Below, piece after piece: positions 40,697 through 49,105 of a DNA stretch of 64,000 nt. The position numbers and the translations under genes are program-made. Below the pieces are notes generated by a model. It had not been told where the DNA came from. It was given only the letters and a program-made list of their open reading frames with translations, and searched no databases. The DNA is from Burkholderiaceae bacterium. GTDB lineage: Bacteria; Pseudomonadota; Gammaproteobacteria; Burkholderiales; Burkholderiaceae_F. The stretch covers positions 62,001 to 126,000 of the forward strand of contig JALHMQ010000007.1 of the NCBI GenBank assembly GCA_022843955.1, read 5' to 3'. Numbering within the stretch: the stretch's first letter is position 1; each line of letters opens with the position of its first letter.

Positions 40697-41109
40697 CAAG
40701 CTCCCCGCCGCTGCAGCAGCAGCTGCGAGACGATCTCCACCACCTGCGCCAGCACCCATGCACCGAGCAGCACATGGATGACGACGAAGTTGCCCTTCGT
40801 CAGCATCGCGGCACACAGCGCGCTAAACACGCCAGTGGCGAGCACGTAGGCCGCGTTGCGGATGCCTTTCAGCTCGATCAGCCGGTCGCGCTCGTCCTCG
40901 CCCGCGCGTCGATCGACCAACGCGATCACGATGTGGCCAGCCACCTGCATGATCACCAGCACCACCACCGCCACAGCGAAGGGCGCGATGTGCTCGGGCC
41001 CGAGGTGCGCCGCGCTGCTGGGCAGCACGGTGGCGAAGTAGAAGCCGAAGACGGCCAGCAGACTCAGCAGCATCAGCCACAGGCTGCGCTCACGAAAAGA
41101 CAGATCCAT
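40696..41109 (-). CDS. Four-helix membrane protein paired with the XRE regulator, DUF2178-like
   Basis: A 137-residue protein with four predicted membrane segments (about residues 9-30, 44-65, 90-108 and 112-132). A charged linker, VDRRAGEDERDRLIELKGIR, lies in the middle. This arrangement and the paired HTH gene are typical of small DUF2178-type proteins of unknown function. Promoter elements are in the AT-richer gap upstream. Confidence 0.75.
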   Translation of the reverse strand: MDLSFRERSLWLMLLSLLAVFGFYFATVLPSSAAHLGPEHIAPFAVAVVVLVIMQVAGHIVIALVDRRAGEDERDRLIELKGIRNAAYVLATGVFSALCAAMLTKGNFVVIHVLLGAWVLAQVVEIVSQLLLQRRGA

Positions 41110-41151
41110 CGATGCTCCCTCGGTCGATCAGACGGTCAGGTGGCGTCTATC

Positions 41152-41185
41152 AAACAAACTGGACTTTATGTAAAACAAACCCGAC
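41152..41185 (-). promoter_or_regulatory. 21-bp spaced direct repeats, candidate operator
   Basis: AAACAAACTGGAC (41152-41164) and AAACAAACCCGAC (41173-41185) start exactly 21 bp apart, two helical turns. They lie 43 bp upstream of the membrane-protein start, in the least GC-rich spot of the area. TTTACA on the minus strand between them could be part of a -35. Auto-regulation by the adjacent XRE protein is inference. Confidence 0.5.
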
Positions 41186-41284
41186 ATTTGCAGTCTGCTG
41201 ACCACGCGAAGTCATGTCAAGTTTTTTTGACCCAAGCCGATTCCGGCGCGCAACCCCGCTCGCCCGCTCGGCGACAATCGCCCC

Positions 41285-41665
41285 ATGAGCAACGCTGCCT
41301 TCACCGCGGACGACGGCGCCGAGGCCTGGACCGTGGCCTGCCTGTGCGCCGGGTGGTGCCGCGCCTGCGAGTCGTTTCGTCCGATCTTTGATCAACACGC
41401 GGCCGCTGCGCCGCAGGCGGTGCACCGCTGGGTCGACGTCGAGGACGACGCCGATTCGATCGGCGATCTCGACATCGAGACTTTCCCGACCCTGTTGATC
41501 GCGCGTGGCGGCACGCCGCTGTTCTTCGGGCCGGTGCTGCCGCAGGCCGCCAGCATCAGCAAGCTGCTTGCTTCACTCGGGGCTGACGCCAGTGCGCGCA
41601 CGCTGCTTGACGCCAACGTCCTGGCGCCCCTGCTCGCACATCTGGGCTGCACCGGCAACGACTGA
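41285..41665 (+). CDS. Thioredoxin-like protein with a CRAC active site
   Basis: A 126-residue cytoplasmic protein of thioredoxin fold. VACLCAGWCRACESFRPIFD carries the active-site pair as WCRAC instead of WCGPC. The cis-proline is in IETFPTLLIARGG. The altered dipeptide between the cysteines should change redox potential or partner choice. It is followed 48 bp later by a rhodanese gene in the same direction, a pairing that suggests persulfide handling. Confidence 0.83.
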   Translation: MSNAAFTADDGAEAWTVACLCAGWCRACESFRPIFDQHAAAAPQAVHRWVDVEDDADSIGDLDIETFPTLLIARGGTPLFFGPVLPQAASISKLLASLGADASARTLLDANVLAPLLAHLGCTGND

Positions 41666-41713
41666 CGAAAACGCGAAACACCGGAACGCAAAAGCGCCGC
41701 GATAATCGCGGCC

Positions 41714-42103
41714 ATGAAACACCTGACGCCCGCCGAAGCCCATGACGAGCTGCAGCGCAATCCCGATGCGCTGCTGGTCGATTGCCGCACCGAGATCGAG
41801 TTCTACTACGTCGGCCATCCGATAGGCGCGGTGAACATCGAGTGGCAGGTGGCGCCCGAGTTCACCGTCAATCCGACGTTCGTGGACGAGGTGCTGCGCG
41901 AGGCCGGTTCGACCGCGCGGCCGGTGCTGCTGATCTGTCGCTCCGGCCAGCGCACGCTCGATGCCGGCGCCGCGCTGGAGGCTGCCGGCTTCAAGGACGT
42001 GACCAACGTGCTCGACGGCTTCGAGGGCAATCTCGACGCCAGTTTTCATCGCGGCACGCTGGGCGGCTGGCGCAAGGCCGGCTTGCCGTGGGAGCAGATG
42101 TAG
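41714..42103 (+). CDS. Single-domain rhodanese
   Basis: A 129-residue rhodanese homologue. LLVDCRTEIEFYYVGHPIGA leads into the catalytic loop LLICRSGQRTLDAG, with the persulfide cysteine, and VLDGFEGNLDA. The last residues include GWRKAGLPW, typical for bacterial single-domain enzymes. Likely co-expressed with the thioredoxin-like gene. Physiological acceptor unknown. Confidence 0.87.
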   Translation: MKHLTPAEAHDELQRNPDALLVDCRTEIEFYYVGHPIGAVNIEWQVAPEFTVNPTFVDEVLREAGSTARPVLLICRSGQRTLDAGAALEAAGFKDVTNVLDGFEGNLDASFHRGTLGGWRKAGLPWEQM

Positions 42104-42176
42104 CGCGCTGGGCCTGCGCTGACTTGCGCTGAACCGGCGCGGGTCGGCGCGTACGGCAACCGGCTGACGACACGTT

Positions 42177-43148
42177 TCAGCCTGCGAGCCAGACCGCGAC
42201 CTGGTAGTACAGCGGCAGCCCCAGCAGCAGGTTGAACGGCAGCGTGACGCCGAGCGATGCGGTGAGGTAGATGCCGGGGTTGGCCCGTGGCAAGGAAGCG
42301 CGGCACGCCGCCGGCGCGTCGATGAACGACGCGCTGGCGCAAATGGCGCCGAACACGAACGCGCCGCCCACCGACAACCCGGCGAAATGGCCCAGGGTGA
42401 CGCCGGCCACGCCGTTGACGATCGGCATCAGCACGCCGAAGGCGACCATGAAGCCGCCGACCTCGCGGAACGCGCGCGCCTGGCGGGCCGCGGTGATCCC
42501 CATTTCCAGCAGGAACAGCATCAGCATGCCGCGGAACAGGCCCTCGTAGAACGGCTGGATCTGCTGCCACTGCGGCTCGGTGGCCACGGCGCCGATCAGC
42601 ATGCCGCCGCCCAGCAGCAGGATGCCGCGACCGCGGACCACGCTCAGCAGCAGTTCGCCGACGCGCACACCACCGGCCACGCGGCCCTGCGCAACGCGCG
42701 CGATGATGAGCGCGTAGATCACGCCGAACTCCATCAACGCGACCATCGCGGCGAGCACGCCTTCGCTCGGGGTGTTCATCGCCGCCGCGAAGGCCACCGA
42801 GGCAAAGAACGTGGCGGTCGACACCGAGCCGTAGTGGGCGGCGATCGCGGCCGCGTTCTCGATGTCGAACCGGCCCAGGCGCCGCGTCACCAGGTACGCC
42901 ACGGTGGGGATTGCCAGCACCATCAGCCCGGTGGCAGCCAGCAGCGGCAGCAGCGCGGTCACGTCTGCCTTGGCCAGCTCTCGACCGCCGCCCAGGCCGA
43001 GCGAAAACAGCAGATAGATCGCCAGCAGCTTGATCACCGCCTCGGGCAGCTCCAGCTCGCTGCGCAGCCAGCCGGCCAGCGCGCCGAGCAGGAACGCCAG
43101 CACGATCGGCTGCAGCAGGTTGGTGAACAACAGATCGACGCCCGGCAT
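42177..43148 (-). CDS. SbtA-like sodium-dependent bicarbonate transporter family permease
   Basis: A 323-residue integral membrane protein with about ten hydrophobic segments. It begins FTNLLQPIVLAFLLGALAGW. The family hallmark CASASFIDAPAACRASLPRA is followed by NPGIYLTASLGVTLPFN, both shared with cyanobacterial SbtA and DUF897 proteins. Bicarbonate transport is proven only for cyanobacterial members, so the substrate here is uncertain. It is divergent from a LysR gene 107 bp away, its likely regulator. Confidence 0.85.
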   Translation of the reverse strand: MPGVDLLFTNLLQPIVLAFLLGALAGWLRSELELPEAVIKLLAIYLLFSLGLGGGRELAKADVTALLPLLAATGLMVLAIPTVAYLVTRRLGRFDIENAAAIAAHYGSVSTATFFASVAFAAAMNTPSEGVLAAMVALMEFGVIYALIIARVAQGRVAGGVRVGELLLSVVRGRGILLLGGGMLIGAVATEPQWQQIQPFYEGLFRGMLMLFLLEMGITAARQARAFREVGGFMVAFGVLMPIVNGVAGVTLGHFAGLSVGGAFVFGAICASASFIDAPAACRASLPRANPGIYLTASLGVTLPFNLLLGLPLYYQVAVWLAG

Positions 43149-43255
43149 GGCTTGCCTTCGATTGGATGCAGACGGGACGGCATCCTAGGAACCGGCTGGC
43201 CTGCCGACAAATTCAACGATTCAAGCCTTTCGTTCTTTTTGGTTAAAGTATCGGC

Positions 43256-44155
43256 ATGGCTGCGCTCAACTACCACCACCTGCGCTACTTCTGGGCGATC
43301 GCGCAGCAGCGCAGCCTGACCAAGGCGGCGCAGCAGCTGCACGTGTCGCAATCGGCGCTGTCGATCCAGCTCAAGCAACTGGAGGAGCGCCTGGGCCAGG
43401 CCTTGTTCGAGCGACGCAACCGGCAGCTGGTACTGACCGAGGCCGGACGCATCGCGCTGGCGTATGCGGATTCGATCTTCAAGGCCGGCGACGAGCTGGT
43501 CGCCACGCTGCGTGACCGGGCGCCGCTGCCGCGGCAGTCGCTGAGGGTGGGCGCGGTGACGACCTTGTCGCGCAACTTTCAGATGGAGTTCCTGCGGCCG
43601 CTGCTGGCGCGGCATGACGTGGACCTGGTGATCCACTCGGGCTCGCTGCGCGAGTTGCTGGCGCAACTGGCCGCGCACACGCTCGACCTGGTGCTGTCCA
43701 ACCAGCCGGCACCGCGCGACGCGCACACCAGCTGGCACAGCCACCTGCTGGCCCAGCAGCCGGCCAGCCTGGTGAGCCGCCCGGACGTCGGCACCACGCG
43801 GCTGAAGTTTCCGCAGGCGCTGCAGGACCTGCCGGTGGTGCTGCCCAGCAGCGCGAGCAGCCTGCGCACTGCGTTCGACGTGGCGCTGGATCGGGCCGGT
43901 ATCCGACCCATTGTGCTGGCCGAGGTGGACGACATGGCGATGCTGCGCCTGGTGGCGCGCGCCTCGCCCGGCATCACGCTGGTGCCGCCGGTGGTGGTGC
44001 GCGACGAGCTGAAGGCCGGGTTGCTGGTGGAGCGCTGCCGGATCGCCAGCATCCACGAGAGCTTTTACGCGGTCTCACCCAGCCGGCGCTTTCCCAACCC
44101 GCTGGTGCGCGAACTGATCGCGCGGCCGCTGGCGATGCGCGCACCGCGGCGCTGA
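43256..44155 (+). CDS. LysR-family regulator, NhaR-like
   Basis: A 299-residue regulator. The N-terminal HTH contains HHLRYFWAIAQQRSLTKAAQ and QSALSIQLKQLEERLGQALF, which is the NhaR/cation-antiporter regulator type. The effector domain begins LRVGAVTTLSRNFQMEFLRP. Divergent from the SbtA-like transporter; the shared 107-bp gap includes AT-rich sequence next to its start. Ligand likely relates to sodium or bicarbonate, but this is inference. Confidence 0.87.
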   Translation: MAALNYHHLRYFWAIAQQRSLTKAAQQLHVSQSALSIQLKQLEERLGQALFERRNRQLVLTEAGRIALAYADSIFKAGDELVATLRDRAPLPRQSLRVGAVTTLSRNFQMEFLRPLLARHDVDLVIHSGSLRELLAQLAAHTLDLVLSNQPAPRDAHTSWHSHLLAQQPASLVSRPDVGTTRLKFPQALQDLPVVLPSSASSLRTAFDVALDRAGIRPIVLAEVDDMAMLRLVARASPGITLVPPVVVRDELKAGLLVERCRIASIHESFYAVSPSRRFPNPLVRELIARPLAMRAPRR

Positions 44156-44177
44156 CCGCACGAGATCGATCGCCCGC

Positions 44178-45791
44178 TCAGCCGGCGCCGCGATCGCGAA
44201 TCAGGTCGCTGGCGCGTTCGGCGATCATCACTGTCGGCGCGCTGGTGTTGCCGGAAACGAGCGTGGGCATCACCGAGGCGTCGATCACCCGCAACCCGGT
44301 CACGCCGCGCACGCGCAGTTGCGGGTCGACCACCGCGGCAGCATCGCTGCCCATGCGGCAGGTGCCCACCGGGTGATAGATGGTGTCGGCGCGGCGGCGA
44401 ATCGCGGCGCGGATCTCCTCGTCGGTACGCACCTGCGAGTCGTACAGCTCGCGCGCGAGGCTGCCGCCGTCGAACGGCGCGAACGCCGGCTGCGCGAAGA
44501 TGCGGCGGACGAGCTTGAAGCCGCGCACCAGCGTGGCGAGGTCGTCATCGTGCGCAAGGAAGTTGGGGTCGATCAGCGGCATGCTGCGCGGATCGGCACT
44601 CGCGAGCGTGAGCTGGCCGCGGCTCTTCGGGCGCAGCGGGCAAGAATGGCAGCTCATGCCGTGGCCCCAGTGCAGGCTGCGTGCGTGGTTGTCGACCATG
44701 CCGATCACGAAGTGCAGCTGCAGGTCGGGGCGGTCAATATCGGGCAGCGTGCGCACGAACGCGCCGGCCTCGGCGAAGTTGGAGGTCAACACGCCGCGCC
44801 GCTCGCGCCGCCAGCGGCTGATCGCGCGTACCAGCTTGACGCCGCCGGTCATCGACAGACCCAGCAGGTCGCTGTCATCGACGCGCCGGTTGATGATGAT
44901 GTCCAGATGGTCCTGCAGGTTCTGTCCGACCTGCGGTGCGGCGGCCACCAACGGAATGCCGAGAGCCTGCAGGTGGTTCGGTGGGCCGACGCCCGAGGTC
45001 ATCAGAAGCTGCGGCGACTGCAGCGCGCCGGCTGCCAGCAGCACCTCGCGCCGCGCGCGCACCACGCGCTCGATGCCCGCCTGCGCATAGCGCACGCCCA
45101 CGGCCCGCGTGCCTTCGAACTGGATCTGCAAGGCTTGGGCGTCGGTGAGGATCGACAGGTTGCTGCGCCCGCGCGCCGGGTCCAGGTAGGCGCGCGCGAC
45201 CGACCAGCGCTCGCCGTTCTTCTGCGTCACCTGGTACCAGCCCACGCCCTCCTGCACCTCGCCCGAAAAGTCGTCGTTGGCGGGCAGTCCAGCCTGCTGC
45301 GCGGCCTCGATGAACAGGCGTGCGAACGGATGCGGCGAGCGCAGGTCGGCCACGTTGAGCGGACCGCCGCGGCCGTGCAGCTCGGGCGACAGGCCGGCGC
45401 GCTCGTTGTTCTCGGCGCGCTTGAAGTACGGCAGCACGTCGTGCCAGCCCCAGCCGATGGCACCGGCGGCAGCCCAGTCGTCGTAGTCCTGGCGCTGACC
45501 GCGCAGGTAGATCATGGCGTTGATCGCCGACGATCCGCCCAAACCGCGGCCGCGCGGCTGGTAGCCGCGGCGGCCATTCAGGCCGGGCTGCGGCACCGTC
45601 TCGAATGCCCAGTTGCAGTCATTGGCGCGCAGGATGTGCACCGCTGCCCCGGTGGGCACGACGTTGAGGACGCGATCATTGCTGCCACCGGCTTCCAGCA
45701 GCGCCACCGAGACGGCCGGATCCTCGGACAGCCGCGCCGCCAGCACGCAACCGGCCGAGCCTGCGCCGATCACGACATAGTCGAACTCCAC
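44178..45791 (-). CDS. GMC-family FAD oxidoreductase (choline/alcohol dehydrogenase type)
   Basis: A 537-residue flavoenzyme from the GTG at 45791, which has a GGGAG ribosome-binding site; the longer frame to 45890 adds non-conserved sequence. FAD-binding opens with FDYVVIGAGSAGCVLAARLS, followed by GRGLGGSSAINAMIYLRGQR, the GMC signature. The catalytic C-terminal histidine lies in YHPVGTCRMGSDAAAVVDPQ. Electron acceptor and substrate cannot be determined; short- and medium-chain alcohols are common for this group. Confidence 0.92.
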   Translation of the reverse strand: MEFDYVVIGAGSAGCVLAARLSEDPAVSVALLEAGGSNDRVLNVVPTGAAVHILRANDCNWAFETVPQPGLNGRRGYQPRGRGLGGSSAINAMIYLRGQRQDYDDWAAAGAIGWGWHDVLPYFKRAENNERAGLSPELHGRGGPLNVADLRSPHPFARLFIEAAQQAGLPANDDFSGEVQEGVGWYQVTQKNGERWSVARAYLDPARGRSNLSILTDAQALQIQFEGTRAVGVRYAQAGIERVVRARREVLLAAGALQSPQLLMTSGVGPPNHLQALGIPLVAAAPQVGQNLQDHLDIIINRRVDDSDLLGLSMTGGVKLVRAISRWRRERRGVLTSNFAEAGAFVRTLPDIDRPDLQLHFVIGMVDNHARSLHWGHGMSCHSCPLRPKSRGQLTLASADPRSMPLIDPNFLAHDDDLATLVRGFKLVRRIFAQPAFAPFDGGSLARELYDSQVRTDEEIRAAIRRRADTIYHPVGTCRMGSDAAAVVDPQLRVRGVTGLRVIDASVMPTLVSGNTSAPTVMIAERASDLIRDRGAG

Positions 45792-46120
45792 GTGGTCTCC
45801 CTGGCCGGTTGCGGACGCAGGTGCGCTTTGACGCGCGCCGCCGACCGGCCGCCGATCCGTGTCTTGTACGTGCCTAGCACGCAATGGCACATTGTCGCCA
45901 ACCGCGTCGGTCGGCGGCGGCGCCGACGGACGCTCCGACTAGAGTGCCCGCTCCATTGCACGGTGCACCGGGCCCTCGTGGCTGTGCCCGCGCCGCCTGC
46001 CGGCCCGTCATCGCGGTCCTTACAATCCACGCCTCGCCGTTGCTCCTCGCGTCGCGTCTGGCCGCGCCGCTTGCCTCTGCCGGCCCGCAACCTGCGCGCT
46101 CACTGCGCCCGCCGACCCCG

Positions 46121-47416
46121 ATGCAATTTCCTCCGTTACGCCTGAGCTATCTGGTCTGGGGCCTGGCGGCGACGTTCTACCTGTTTGGCTTCTTCCAGCG
46201 CGTCACGCCGGCCTCGCTGGCGAACGACCTGATGCGCGACTTCGGCCTGAGCGCGGCCGGCCTCGGCAATCTCGCCGGCTTCTACTACTACGCCTACGCG
46301 GCGATGCAGATCCCGACCGGCGTGATGGTCGACCGCTGGGGGCCGAGCCGGCTGTTCCTGGCCGGCAGCGTGCTGGCGGGCCTGGGCGCGCTGCTGTTCG
46401 GGCTGGCCGAGACGGTGCTGGTGGCGGGCCTGGGCCGCGCGCTGATCGGCGCTGCGCATGGCATGGCCTGGGTGTCGATGCTGAAGCTGGTGGCGCACTG
46501 GTTCCCGCAGTCGCGCTTCGGGATGATGTCCGGTCTGTCGCTGGCGGTCGGCACCGCGGGCGCGGTGATGGCCGGCCCGCCGCTGCGCATGCTGGCCGAT
46601 GCATTCGGCTGGCGCCCGGTGATCGCGGTGTCGGGCGGTGCCGCGCTGCTGTTGGCGGTGGCGATCTGGCGCCTGATGCGCGACGACCCGCTGGACCGTC
46701 GCTTCATGACCTACGCGCCGCCAGGTGCCCACGCGGCCGTGCGACACGCGGCCGCCGGCCGTCACGACCCGATGCTGCGTTCGGTCGCGCAGGTGTTCGC
46801 CTATCGCAACACGTGGCTGCTGTTCGGCGTGAACTCCGGCATCTGCGGCTGCTTTCTCGCCTTCACCGGCCTGTGGGGCGTGCCGTTCTTCGTCCAGCAC
46901 CACGGCTTGACCGTCAAGGAAGCCGCGCTCATCACCTCGACGATGCTAGTGCTGTTTGCCGCGGGCGGCCCGTTGATGGGCGGCCTGTCGGACCGCTGGC
47001 GACTGCGCAAGCGACCGTTCGCCCTGGGCGCCGGCGTTGCGGTAGCAAGTTTCGCCGTGCTGAGCGTGGCGCCCGGGGCACCGCTGCCCGTGCTGGTGGG
47101 AGTGCTGTCGCTCGGCAGCCTCGGCGCCGGCGCGATGGCGATTTCGTTCGGCTACGCGAAGGAGTCGGTGCCGCTGCCGCTGCAGGGCACGGTGACTGGC
47201 GTGGTGAACGCCGGCGTCATGCTGGGCGCTTTGACGCTGATGCCACTGATCGGCGCGATCCTCGACTGGCAGTGGCAGGGCGCCACGCTCAACGGCGTGC
47301 GTCAGTACGGGCTGGAGGCATTCCAGTCGGCCTGGCTGCTGCTGGTGAGCTGGATGACCGTGTCGTTCGTGCTGCTGCTGCTGACGCGGGAGACGCACGC
47401 AACGCAGAGCACTTGA
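46121..47416 (+). CDS. Major facilitator superfamily transporter
   Basis: A 431-residue permease from the ATG at 46121 with twelve predicted helices. It starts YLVWGLAATFYLFGFFQRVT. The MFS signature loop between helices 2 and 3 is PTGVMVDRWGPSRLFLAGSV, with the second copy GLSDRWRLRKRPFALGAGV in the other half. Similar to organophosphate:anion symporter-like proteins, but the substrate is not readable. Followed by a GTGTAC-family hairpin two bases before its stop codon end. Confidence 0.9.
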   Translation: MQFPPLRLSYLVWGLAATFYLFGFFQRVTPASLANDLMRDFGLSAAGLGNLAGFYYYAYAAMQIPTGVMVDRWGPSRLFLAGSVLAGLGALLFGLAETVLVAGLGRALIGAAHGMAWVSMLKLVAHWFPQSRFGMMSGLSLAVGTAGAVMAGPPLRMLADAFGWRPVIAVSGGAALLLAVAIWRLMRDDPLDRRFMTYAPPGAHAAVRHAAAGRHDPMLRSVAQVFAYRNTWLLFGVNSGICGCFLAFTGLWGVPFFVQHHGLTVKEAALITSTMLVLFAAGGPLMGGLSDRWRLRKRPFALGAGVAVASFAVLSVAPGAPLPVLVGVLSLGSLGAGAMAISFGYAKESVPLPLQGTVTGVVNAGVMLGALTLMPLIGAILDWQWQGATLNGVRQYGLEAFQSAWLLLVSWMTVSFVLLLLTRETHATQST

Positions 47417-47455
47417 TGTGTACGCGCGGCTGCGCCGCGCACGTGCACATCAAGT
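47411..47455 (+). repeat. GTGTAC-family hairpin at the end of the MFS gene
   Basis: 5' arm 47411-47430 and 3' arm 47434-47455, loop TGC. The core reads GTGTAC GCGCGGC / GCCGCGC ACGTGCAC with outer stem ACTTGAT/ATCAAGT. It overlaps the last codons of the MFS gene and may end its transcription. Confidence 0.8.
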
Positions 47456-47459
47456 GACT

Positions 47460-47649
47460 AATCAGAGGGCTTCGCTCCGGAGCGGCCGCGCGCTGCGCCC
47501 CCATTCAAAGGGCTACGCAAAAGCGCCGGCGCGGGTCTTTACTTCGTTGATGCGGCAAATGCTGTGCGGGAAACAGTCGGCGTCAGGGATTTTTCGTCGT
47601 TGATCCAGGGGCGCAGAGCGCGGCCGCCCGGAGCGAAGCCCCTCTGATT
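47460..47649. repeat. 42-bp inverted repeat around a roughly 105-bp spacer
   Basis: Arms 47460-47501 and 47608-47649 are near-perfect complements. Each arm carries AATCAGAGGGCTTCGCTCCG or its complement and CTGCGCCCC. The spacer has no gene and is somewhat less GC-rich. Confidence 0.75.
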
Positions 47650-47694
47650 GATCAGTTCACGTGAACCGGCGCGGCGGCGCCGCGCCTGATCAGT

Positions 47695-47743
47695 CGCTTT
47701 GCAAGCACGTGCGAGCCCAACGGGCTCGCGTACATGCAAAGCG
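47695..47743 (-). repeat. GTGTAC-family hairpin downstream of DUF3567
   Basis: Read on the minus strand: CGCTTTGC ATGTAC GCGAGCCC, loop GTT, GGGCTCGC ACGTGC TTGCAAAGCG. One T-T mismatch distinguishes it from the other copies. It ends 6 bp after the DUF3567 stop. Confidence 0.75.
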
Positions 47744-47748
47744 CAGCA

Positions 47749-48006
47749 TCAATGCAGAGTCAACGGCTGCGTCATCAGCGCCGAGTAGCGGTGCAGAAAG
47801 GCGTCCACGTCCTCGTGCGAGGGTTCGCTGTCGATCAGTTCGGCCACCTGCTCGCGGAAGCGCTCGGCTTCTTCGCCGCCGAGAAAGATCTCGCGCCGCA
47901 TCGACTTGTCCATGATCTCGAAACCGCCTGAGGCGTGCGTGTCGGCACCGCCGTAGTCGGTGAACTCGACCACGCAGAAGTGGGGGCTGTTGTAGATCAT
48001 GTTCAT
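47749..48006 (-). CDS. DUF3567-family small protein
   Basis: An 85-residue cytoplasmic protein, starting MNMIYNSPHFCVVEFTDYGG and continuing SGGFEIMDKSMRREIFLGGE. This is the DUF3567 family, found mainly in Burkholderiales, with no known function. Complete and well conserved in length. It stands alone, with hairpins after it and a 286-bp upstream gap in which no gene was seen. Confidence 0.88.
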   Translation of the reverse strand: MNMIYNSPHFCVVEFTDYGGADTHASGGFEIMDKSMRREIFLGGEEAERFREQVAELIDSEPSHEDVDAFLHRYSALMTQPLTLH

Positions 48007-48292
48007 GTGGGTTCCAACGCGTGAGCGGTGCGGTCAGTTCACCTGTGTGGCGAAGTTGAAGGGTCAGGGCCCTCGCCACCCATGCAGCGGAACCACCCCA
48101 TAACGGCAATTTCGGTGCCCCGGCGCGAATCTCAAGGGGGCAGCGGTCTTAAAACGTACGTAGGTCCGGCCCGCAACCTGGCCGGCGGCAGGGCCATCGG
48201 GGCGCGCAGGAGCATTCTGACCACTGTGACCGACGTCGGCGGACGACGTTCGGCGCAACGACGGCAGGCTCGGCGAGGTTCGGCCGAGCGGA
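48007..48292. other. Intergenic region between DUF3567 and the alpha/beta hydrolase
   Basis: A 286-bp gap upstream of DUF3567 and downstream of the hydrolase. I see no gene and no clear terminator; it must carry the DUF3567 promoter. Confidence 0.5.
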
Positions 48293-49105
48293 TCAGCCAG
48301 CGCGCAGGAATGCGCGCAGCGCGGCGTCAAACCGCGCGGGCTGCTCGAGGTTGGACAGATGCGCCGCCGCGTCGATCACCACCAGCGTGGCGCCGCCGAT
48401 TGCGCGGGCAATTGCCTCGGCCATGGCGGGGGTGGTGGCGACATCCTCGCGCCCGACGATCACCAGCACCGGGCAGGTGATCCGGTGAAGCTGGTCGGTC
48501 AGGTCGATGTTCACCACGGCATGGGCGCAACCGATGTAGCCGTTTACCGGCGTGCTGCCGACGATCGCGCCGATGCGCGCGACCTGTGCCGGCGCGCTGG
48601 CGCGAAACGCCGGCGTGAACCAGCGCTCAAGCGTGGCGTCGACGATCGCGTGCATGCCCTTCGGTCCACGCACGCTGGCGATGCGCTGGTCCCAGATCTC
48701 GCGCGCCCCCGGTCCCTGGCAGCTGGTGGTGTCGGCGAGCGTCAGCGACCGAAAGCGGTCGGGCTGCCGCAGCGCGGCCTGCTGCCCGACCATGCCGCCG
48801 AGCGACAGTCCGATGAAGTGGCAGTGCCTGATGCCCTGGGCATCGAGCAACGCCAGCAGGTCGTCCGCCAGCGTGGGCAACGGATAGTCGCCGGCCGGCG
48901 CGCTGCTGCCACCATGGCCGCGCAAGTCGTAAGCGAGCAGCGAATAGTCGTCGGCGAAGGCGTCGAGTTGCGGCTGCCACATGGTGTGGTCGCAGGCGAG
49001 CGAATGAGCGAACACCAGCCAGGGGCGCGTCGGGTTCGGATGCGGGCGGCGCAGGAAGGCAATGTCGATGCCGTTCGCATGTGTACGTTGCATGGGCAGA
49101 CTCAC
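48293..49105 (-). CDS. Alpha/beta hydrolase of the enol-lactonase (PcaD) type
   Basis: A 270-residue hydrolase. A GTG at 49105 overlaps the stop of the upstream gene (GTGA); an ATG at 49093 is an alternative. LVFAHSLACDHTMWQPQLDA is the oxyanion region, LAYDLRGHGGSSAPAGDYPL the conserved strand-turn, the nucleophile lies in FIGLSLGGMVGQQAALR, the acid in VIVGREDVATT and the histidine in IDAAAHLSNLEQP. The pattern is that of 3-oxoadipate enol-lactonases, but no other protocatechuate gene is nearby, so the substrate is unsure. Confidence 0.85.
   Translation of the reverse strand: MSLPMQRTHANGIDIAFLRRPHPNPTRPWLVFAHSLACDHTMWQPQLDAFADDYSLLAYDLRGHGGSSAPAGDYPLPTLADDLLALLDAQGIRHCHFIGLSLGGMVGQQAALRQPDRFRSLTLADTTSCQGPGAREIWDQRIASVRGPKGMHAIVDATLERWFTPAFRASAPAQVARIGAIVGSTPVNGYIGCAHAVVNIDLTDQLHRITCPVLVIVGREDVATTPAMAEAIARAIGGATLVVIDAAAHLSNLEQPARFDAALRAFLRAG

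Larger units (their letters stand above)
47417..47748. other. Convergent intergenic region packed with palindromes
   Basis: A 332-bp gap between the MFS gene and DUF3567 holding two GTGTAC-family hairpins, a 42-bp inverted repeat, the 12-bp perfect palindrome GTTCACGTGAAC (47655-47666) and GGCGCGGC/GCCGCGCC. No gene was seen. Likely a bidirectional transcription-end region. Confidence 0.7.

Noticed and set aside
45884-46120. N-terminal extension of the MFS gene
   Set aside because: Extension is Arg/Pro-rich and lacks membrane character; the first helix starts right after the ATG at 46121.
47418-47603. 61-residue frame in the MFS-DUF3567 gap
   Set aside because: Encoded entirely by palindromic DNA; no ribosome-binding site and no recognisable domain.
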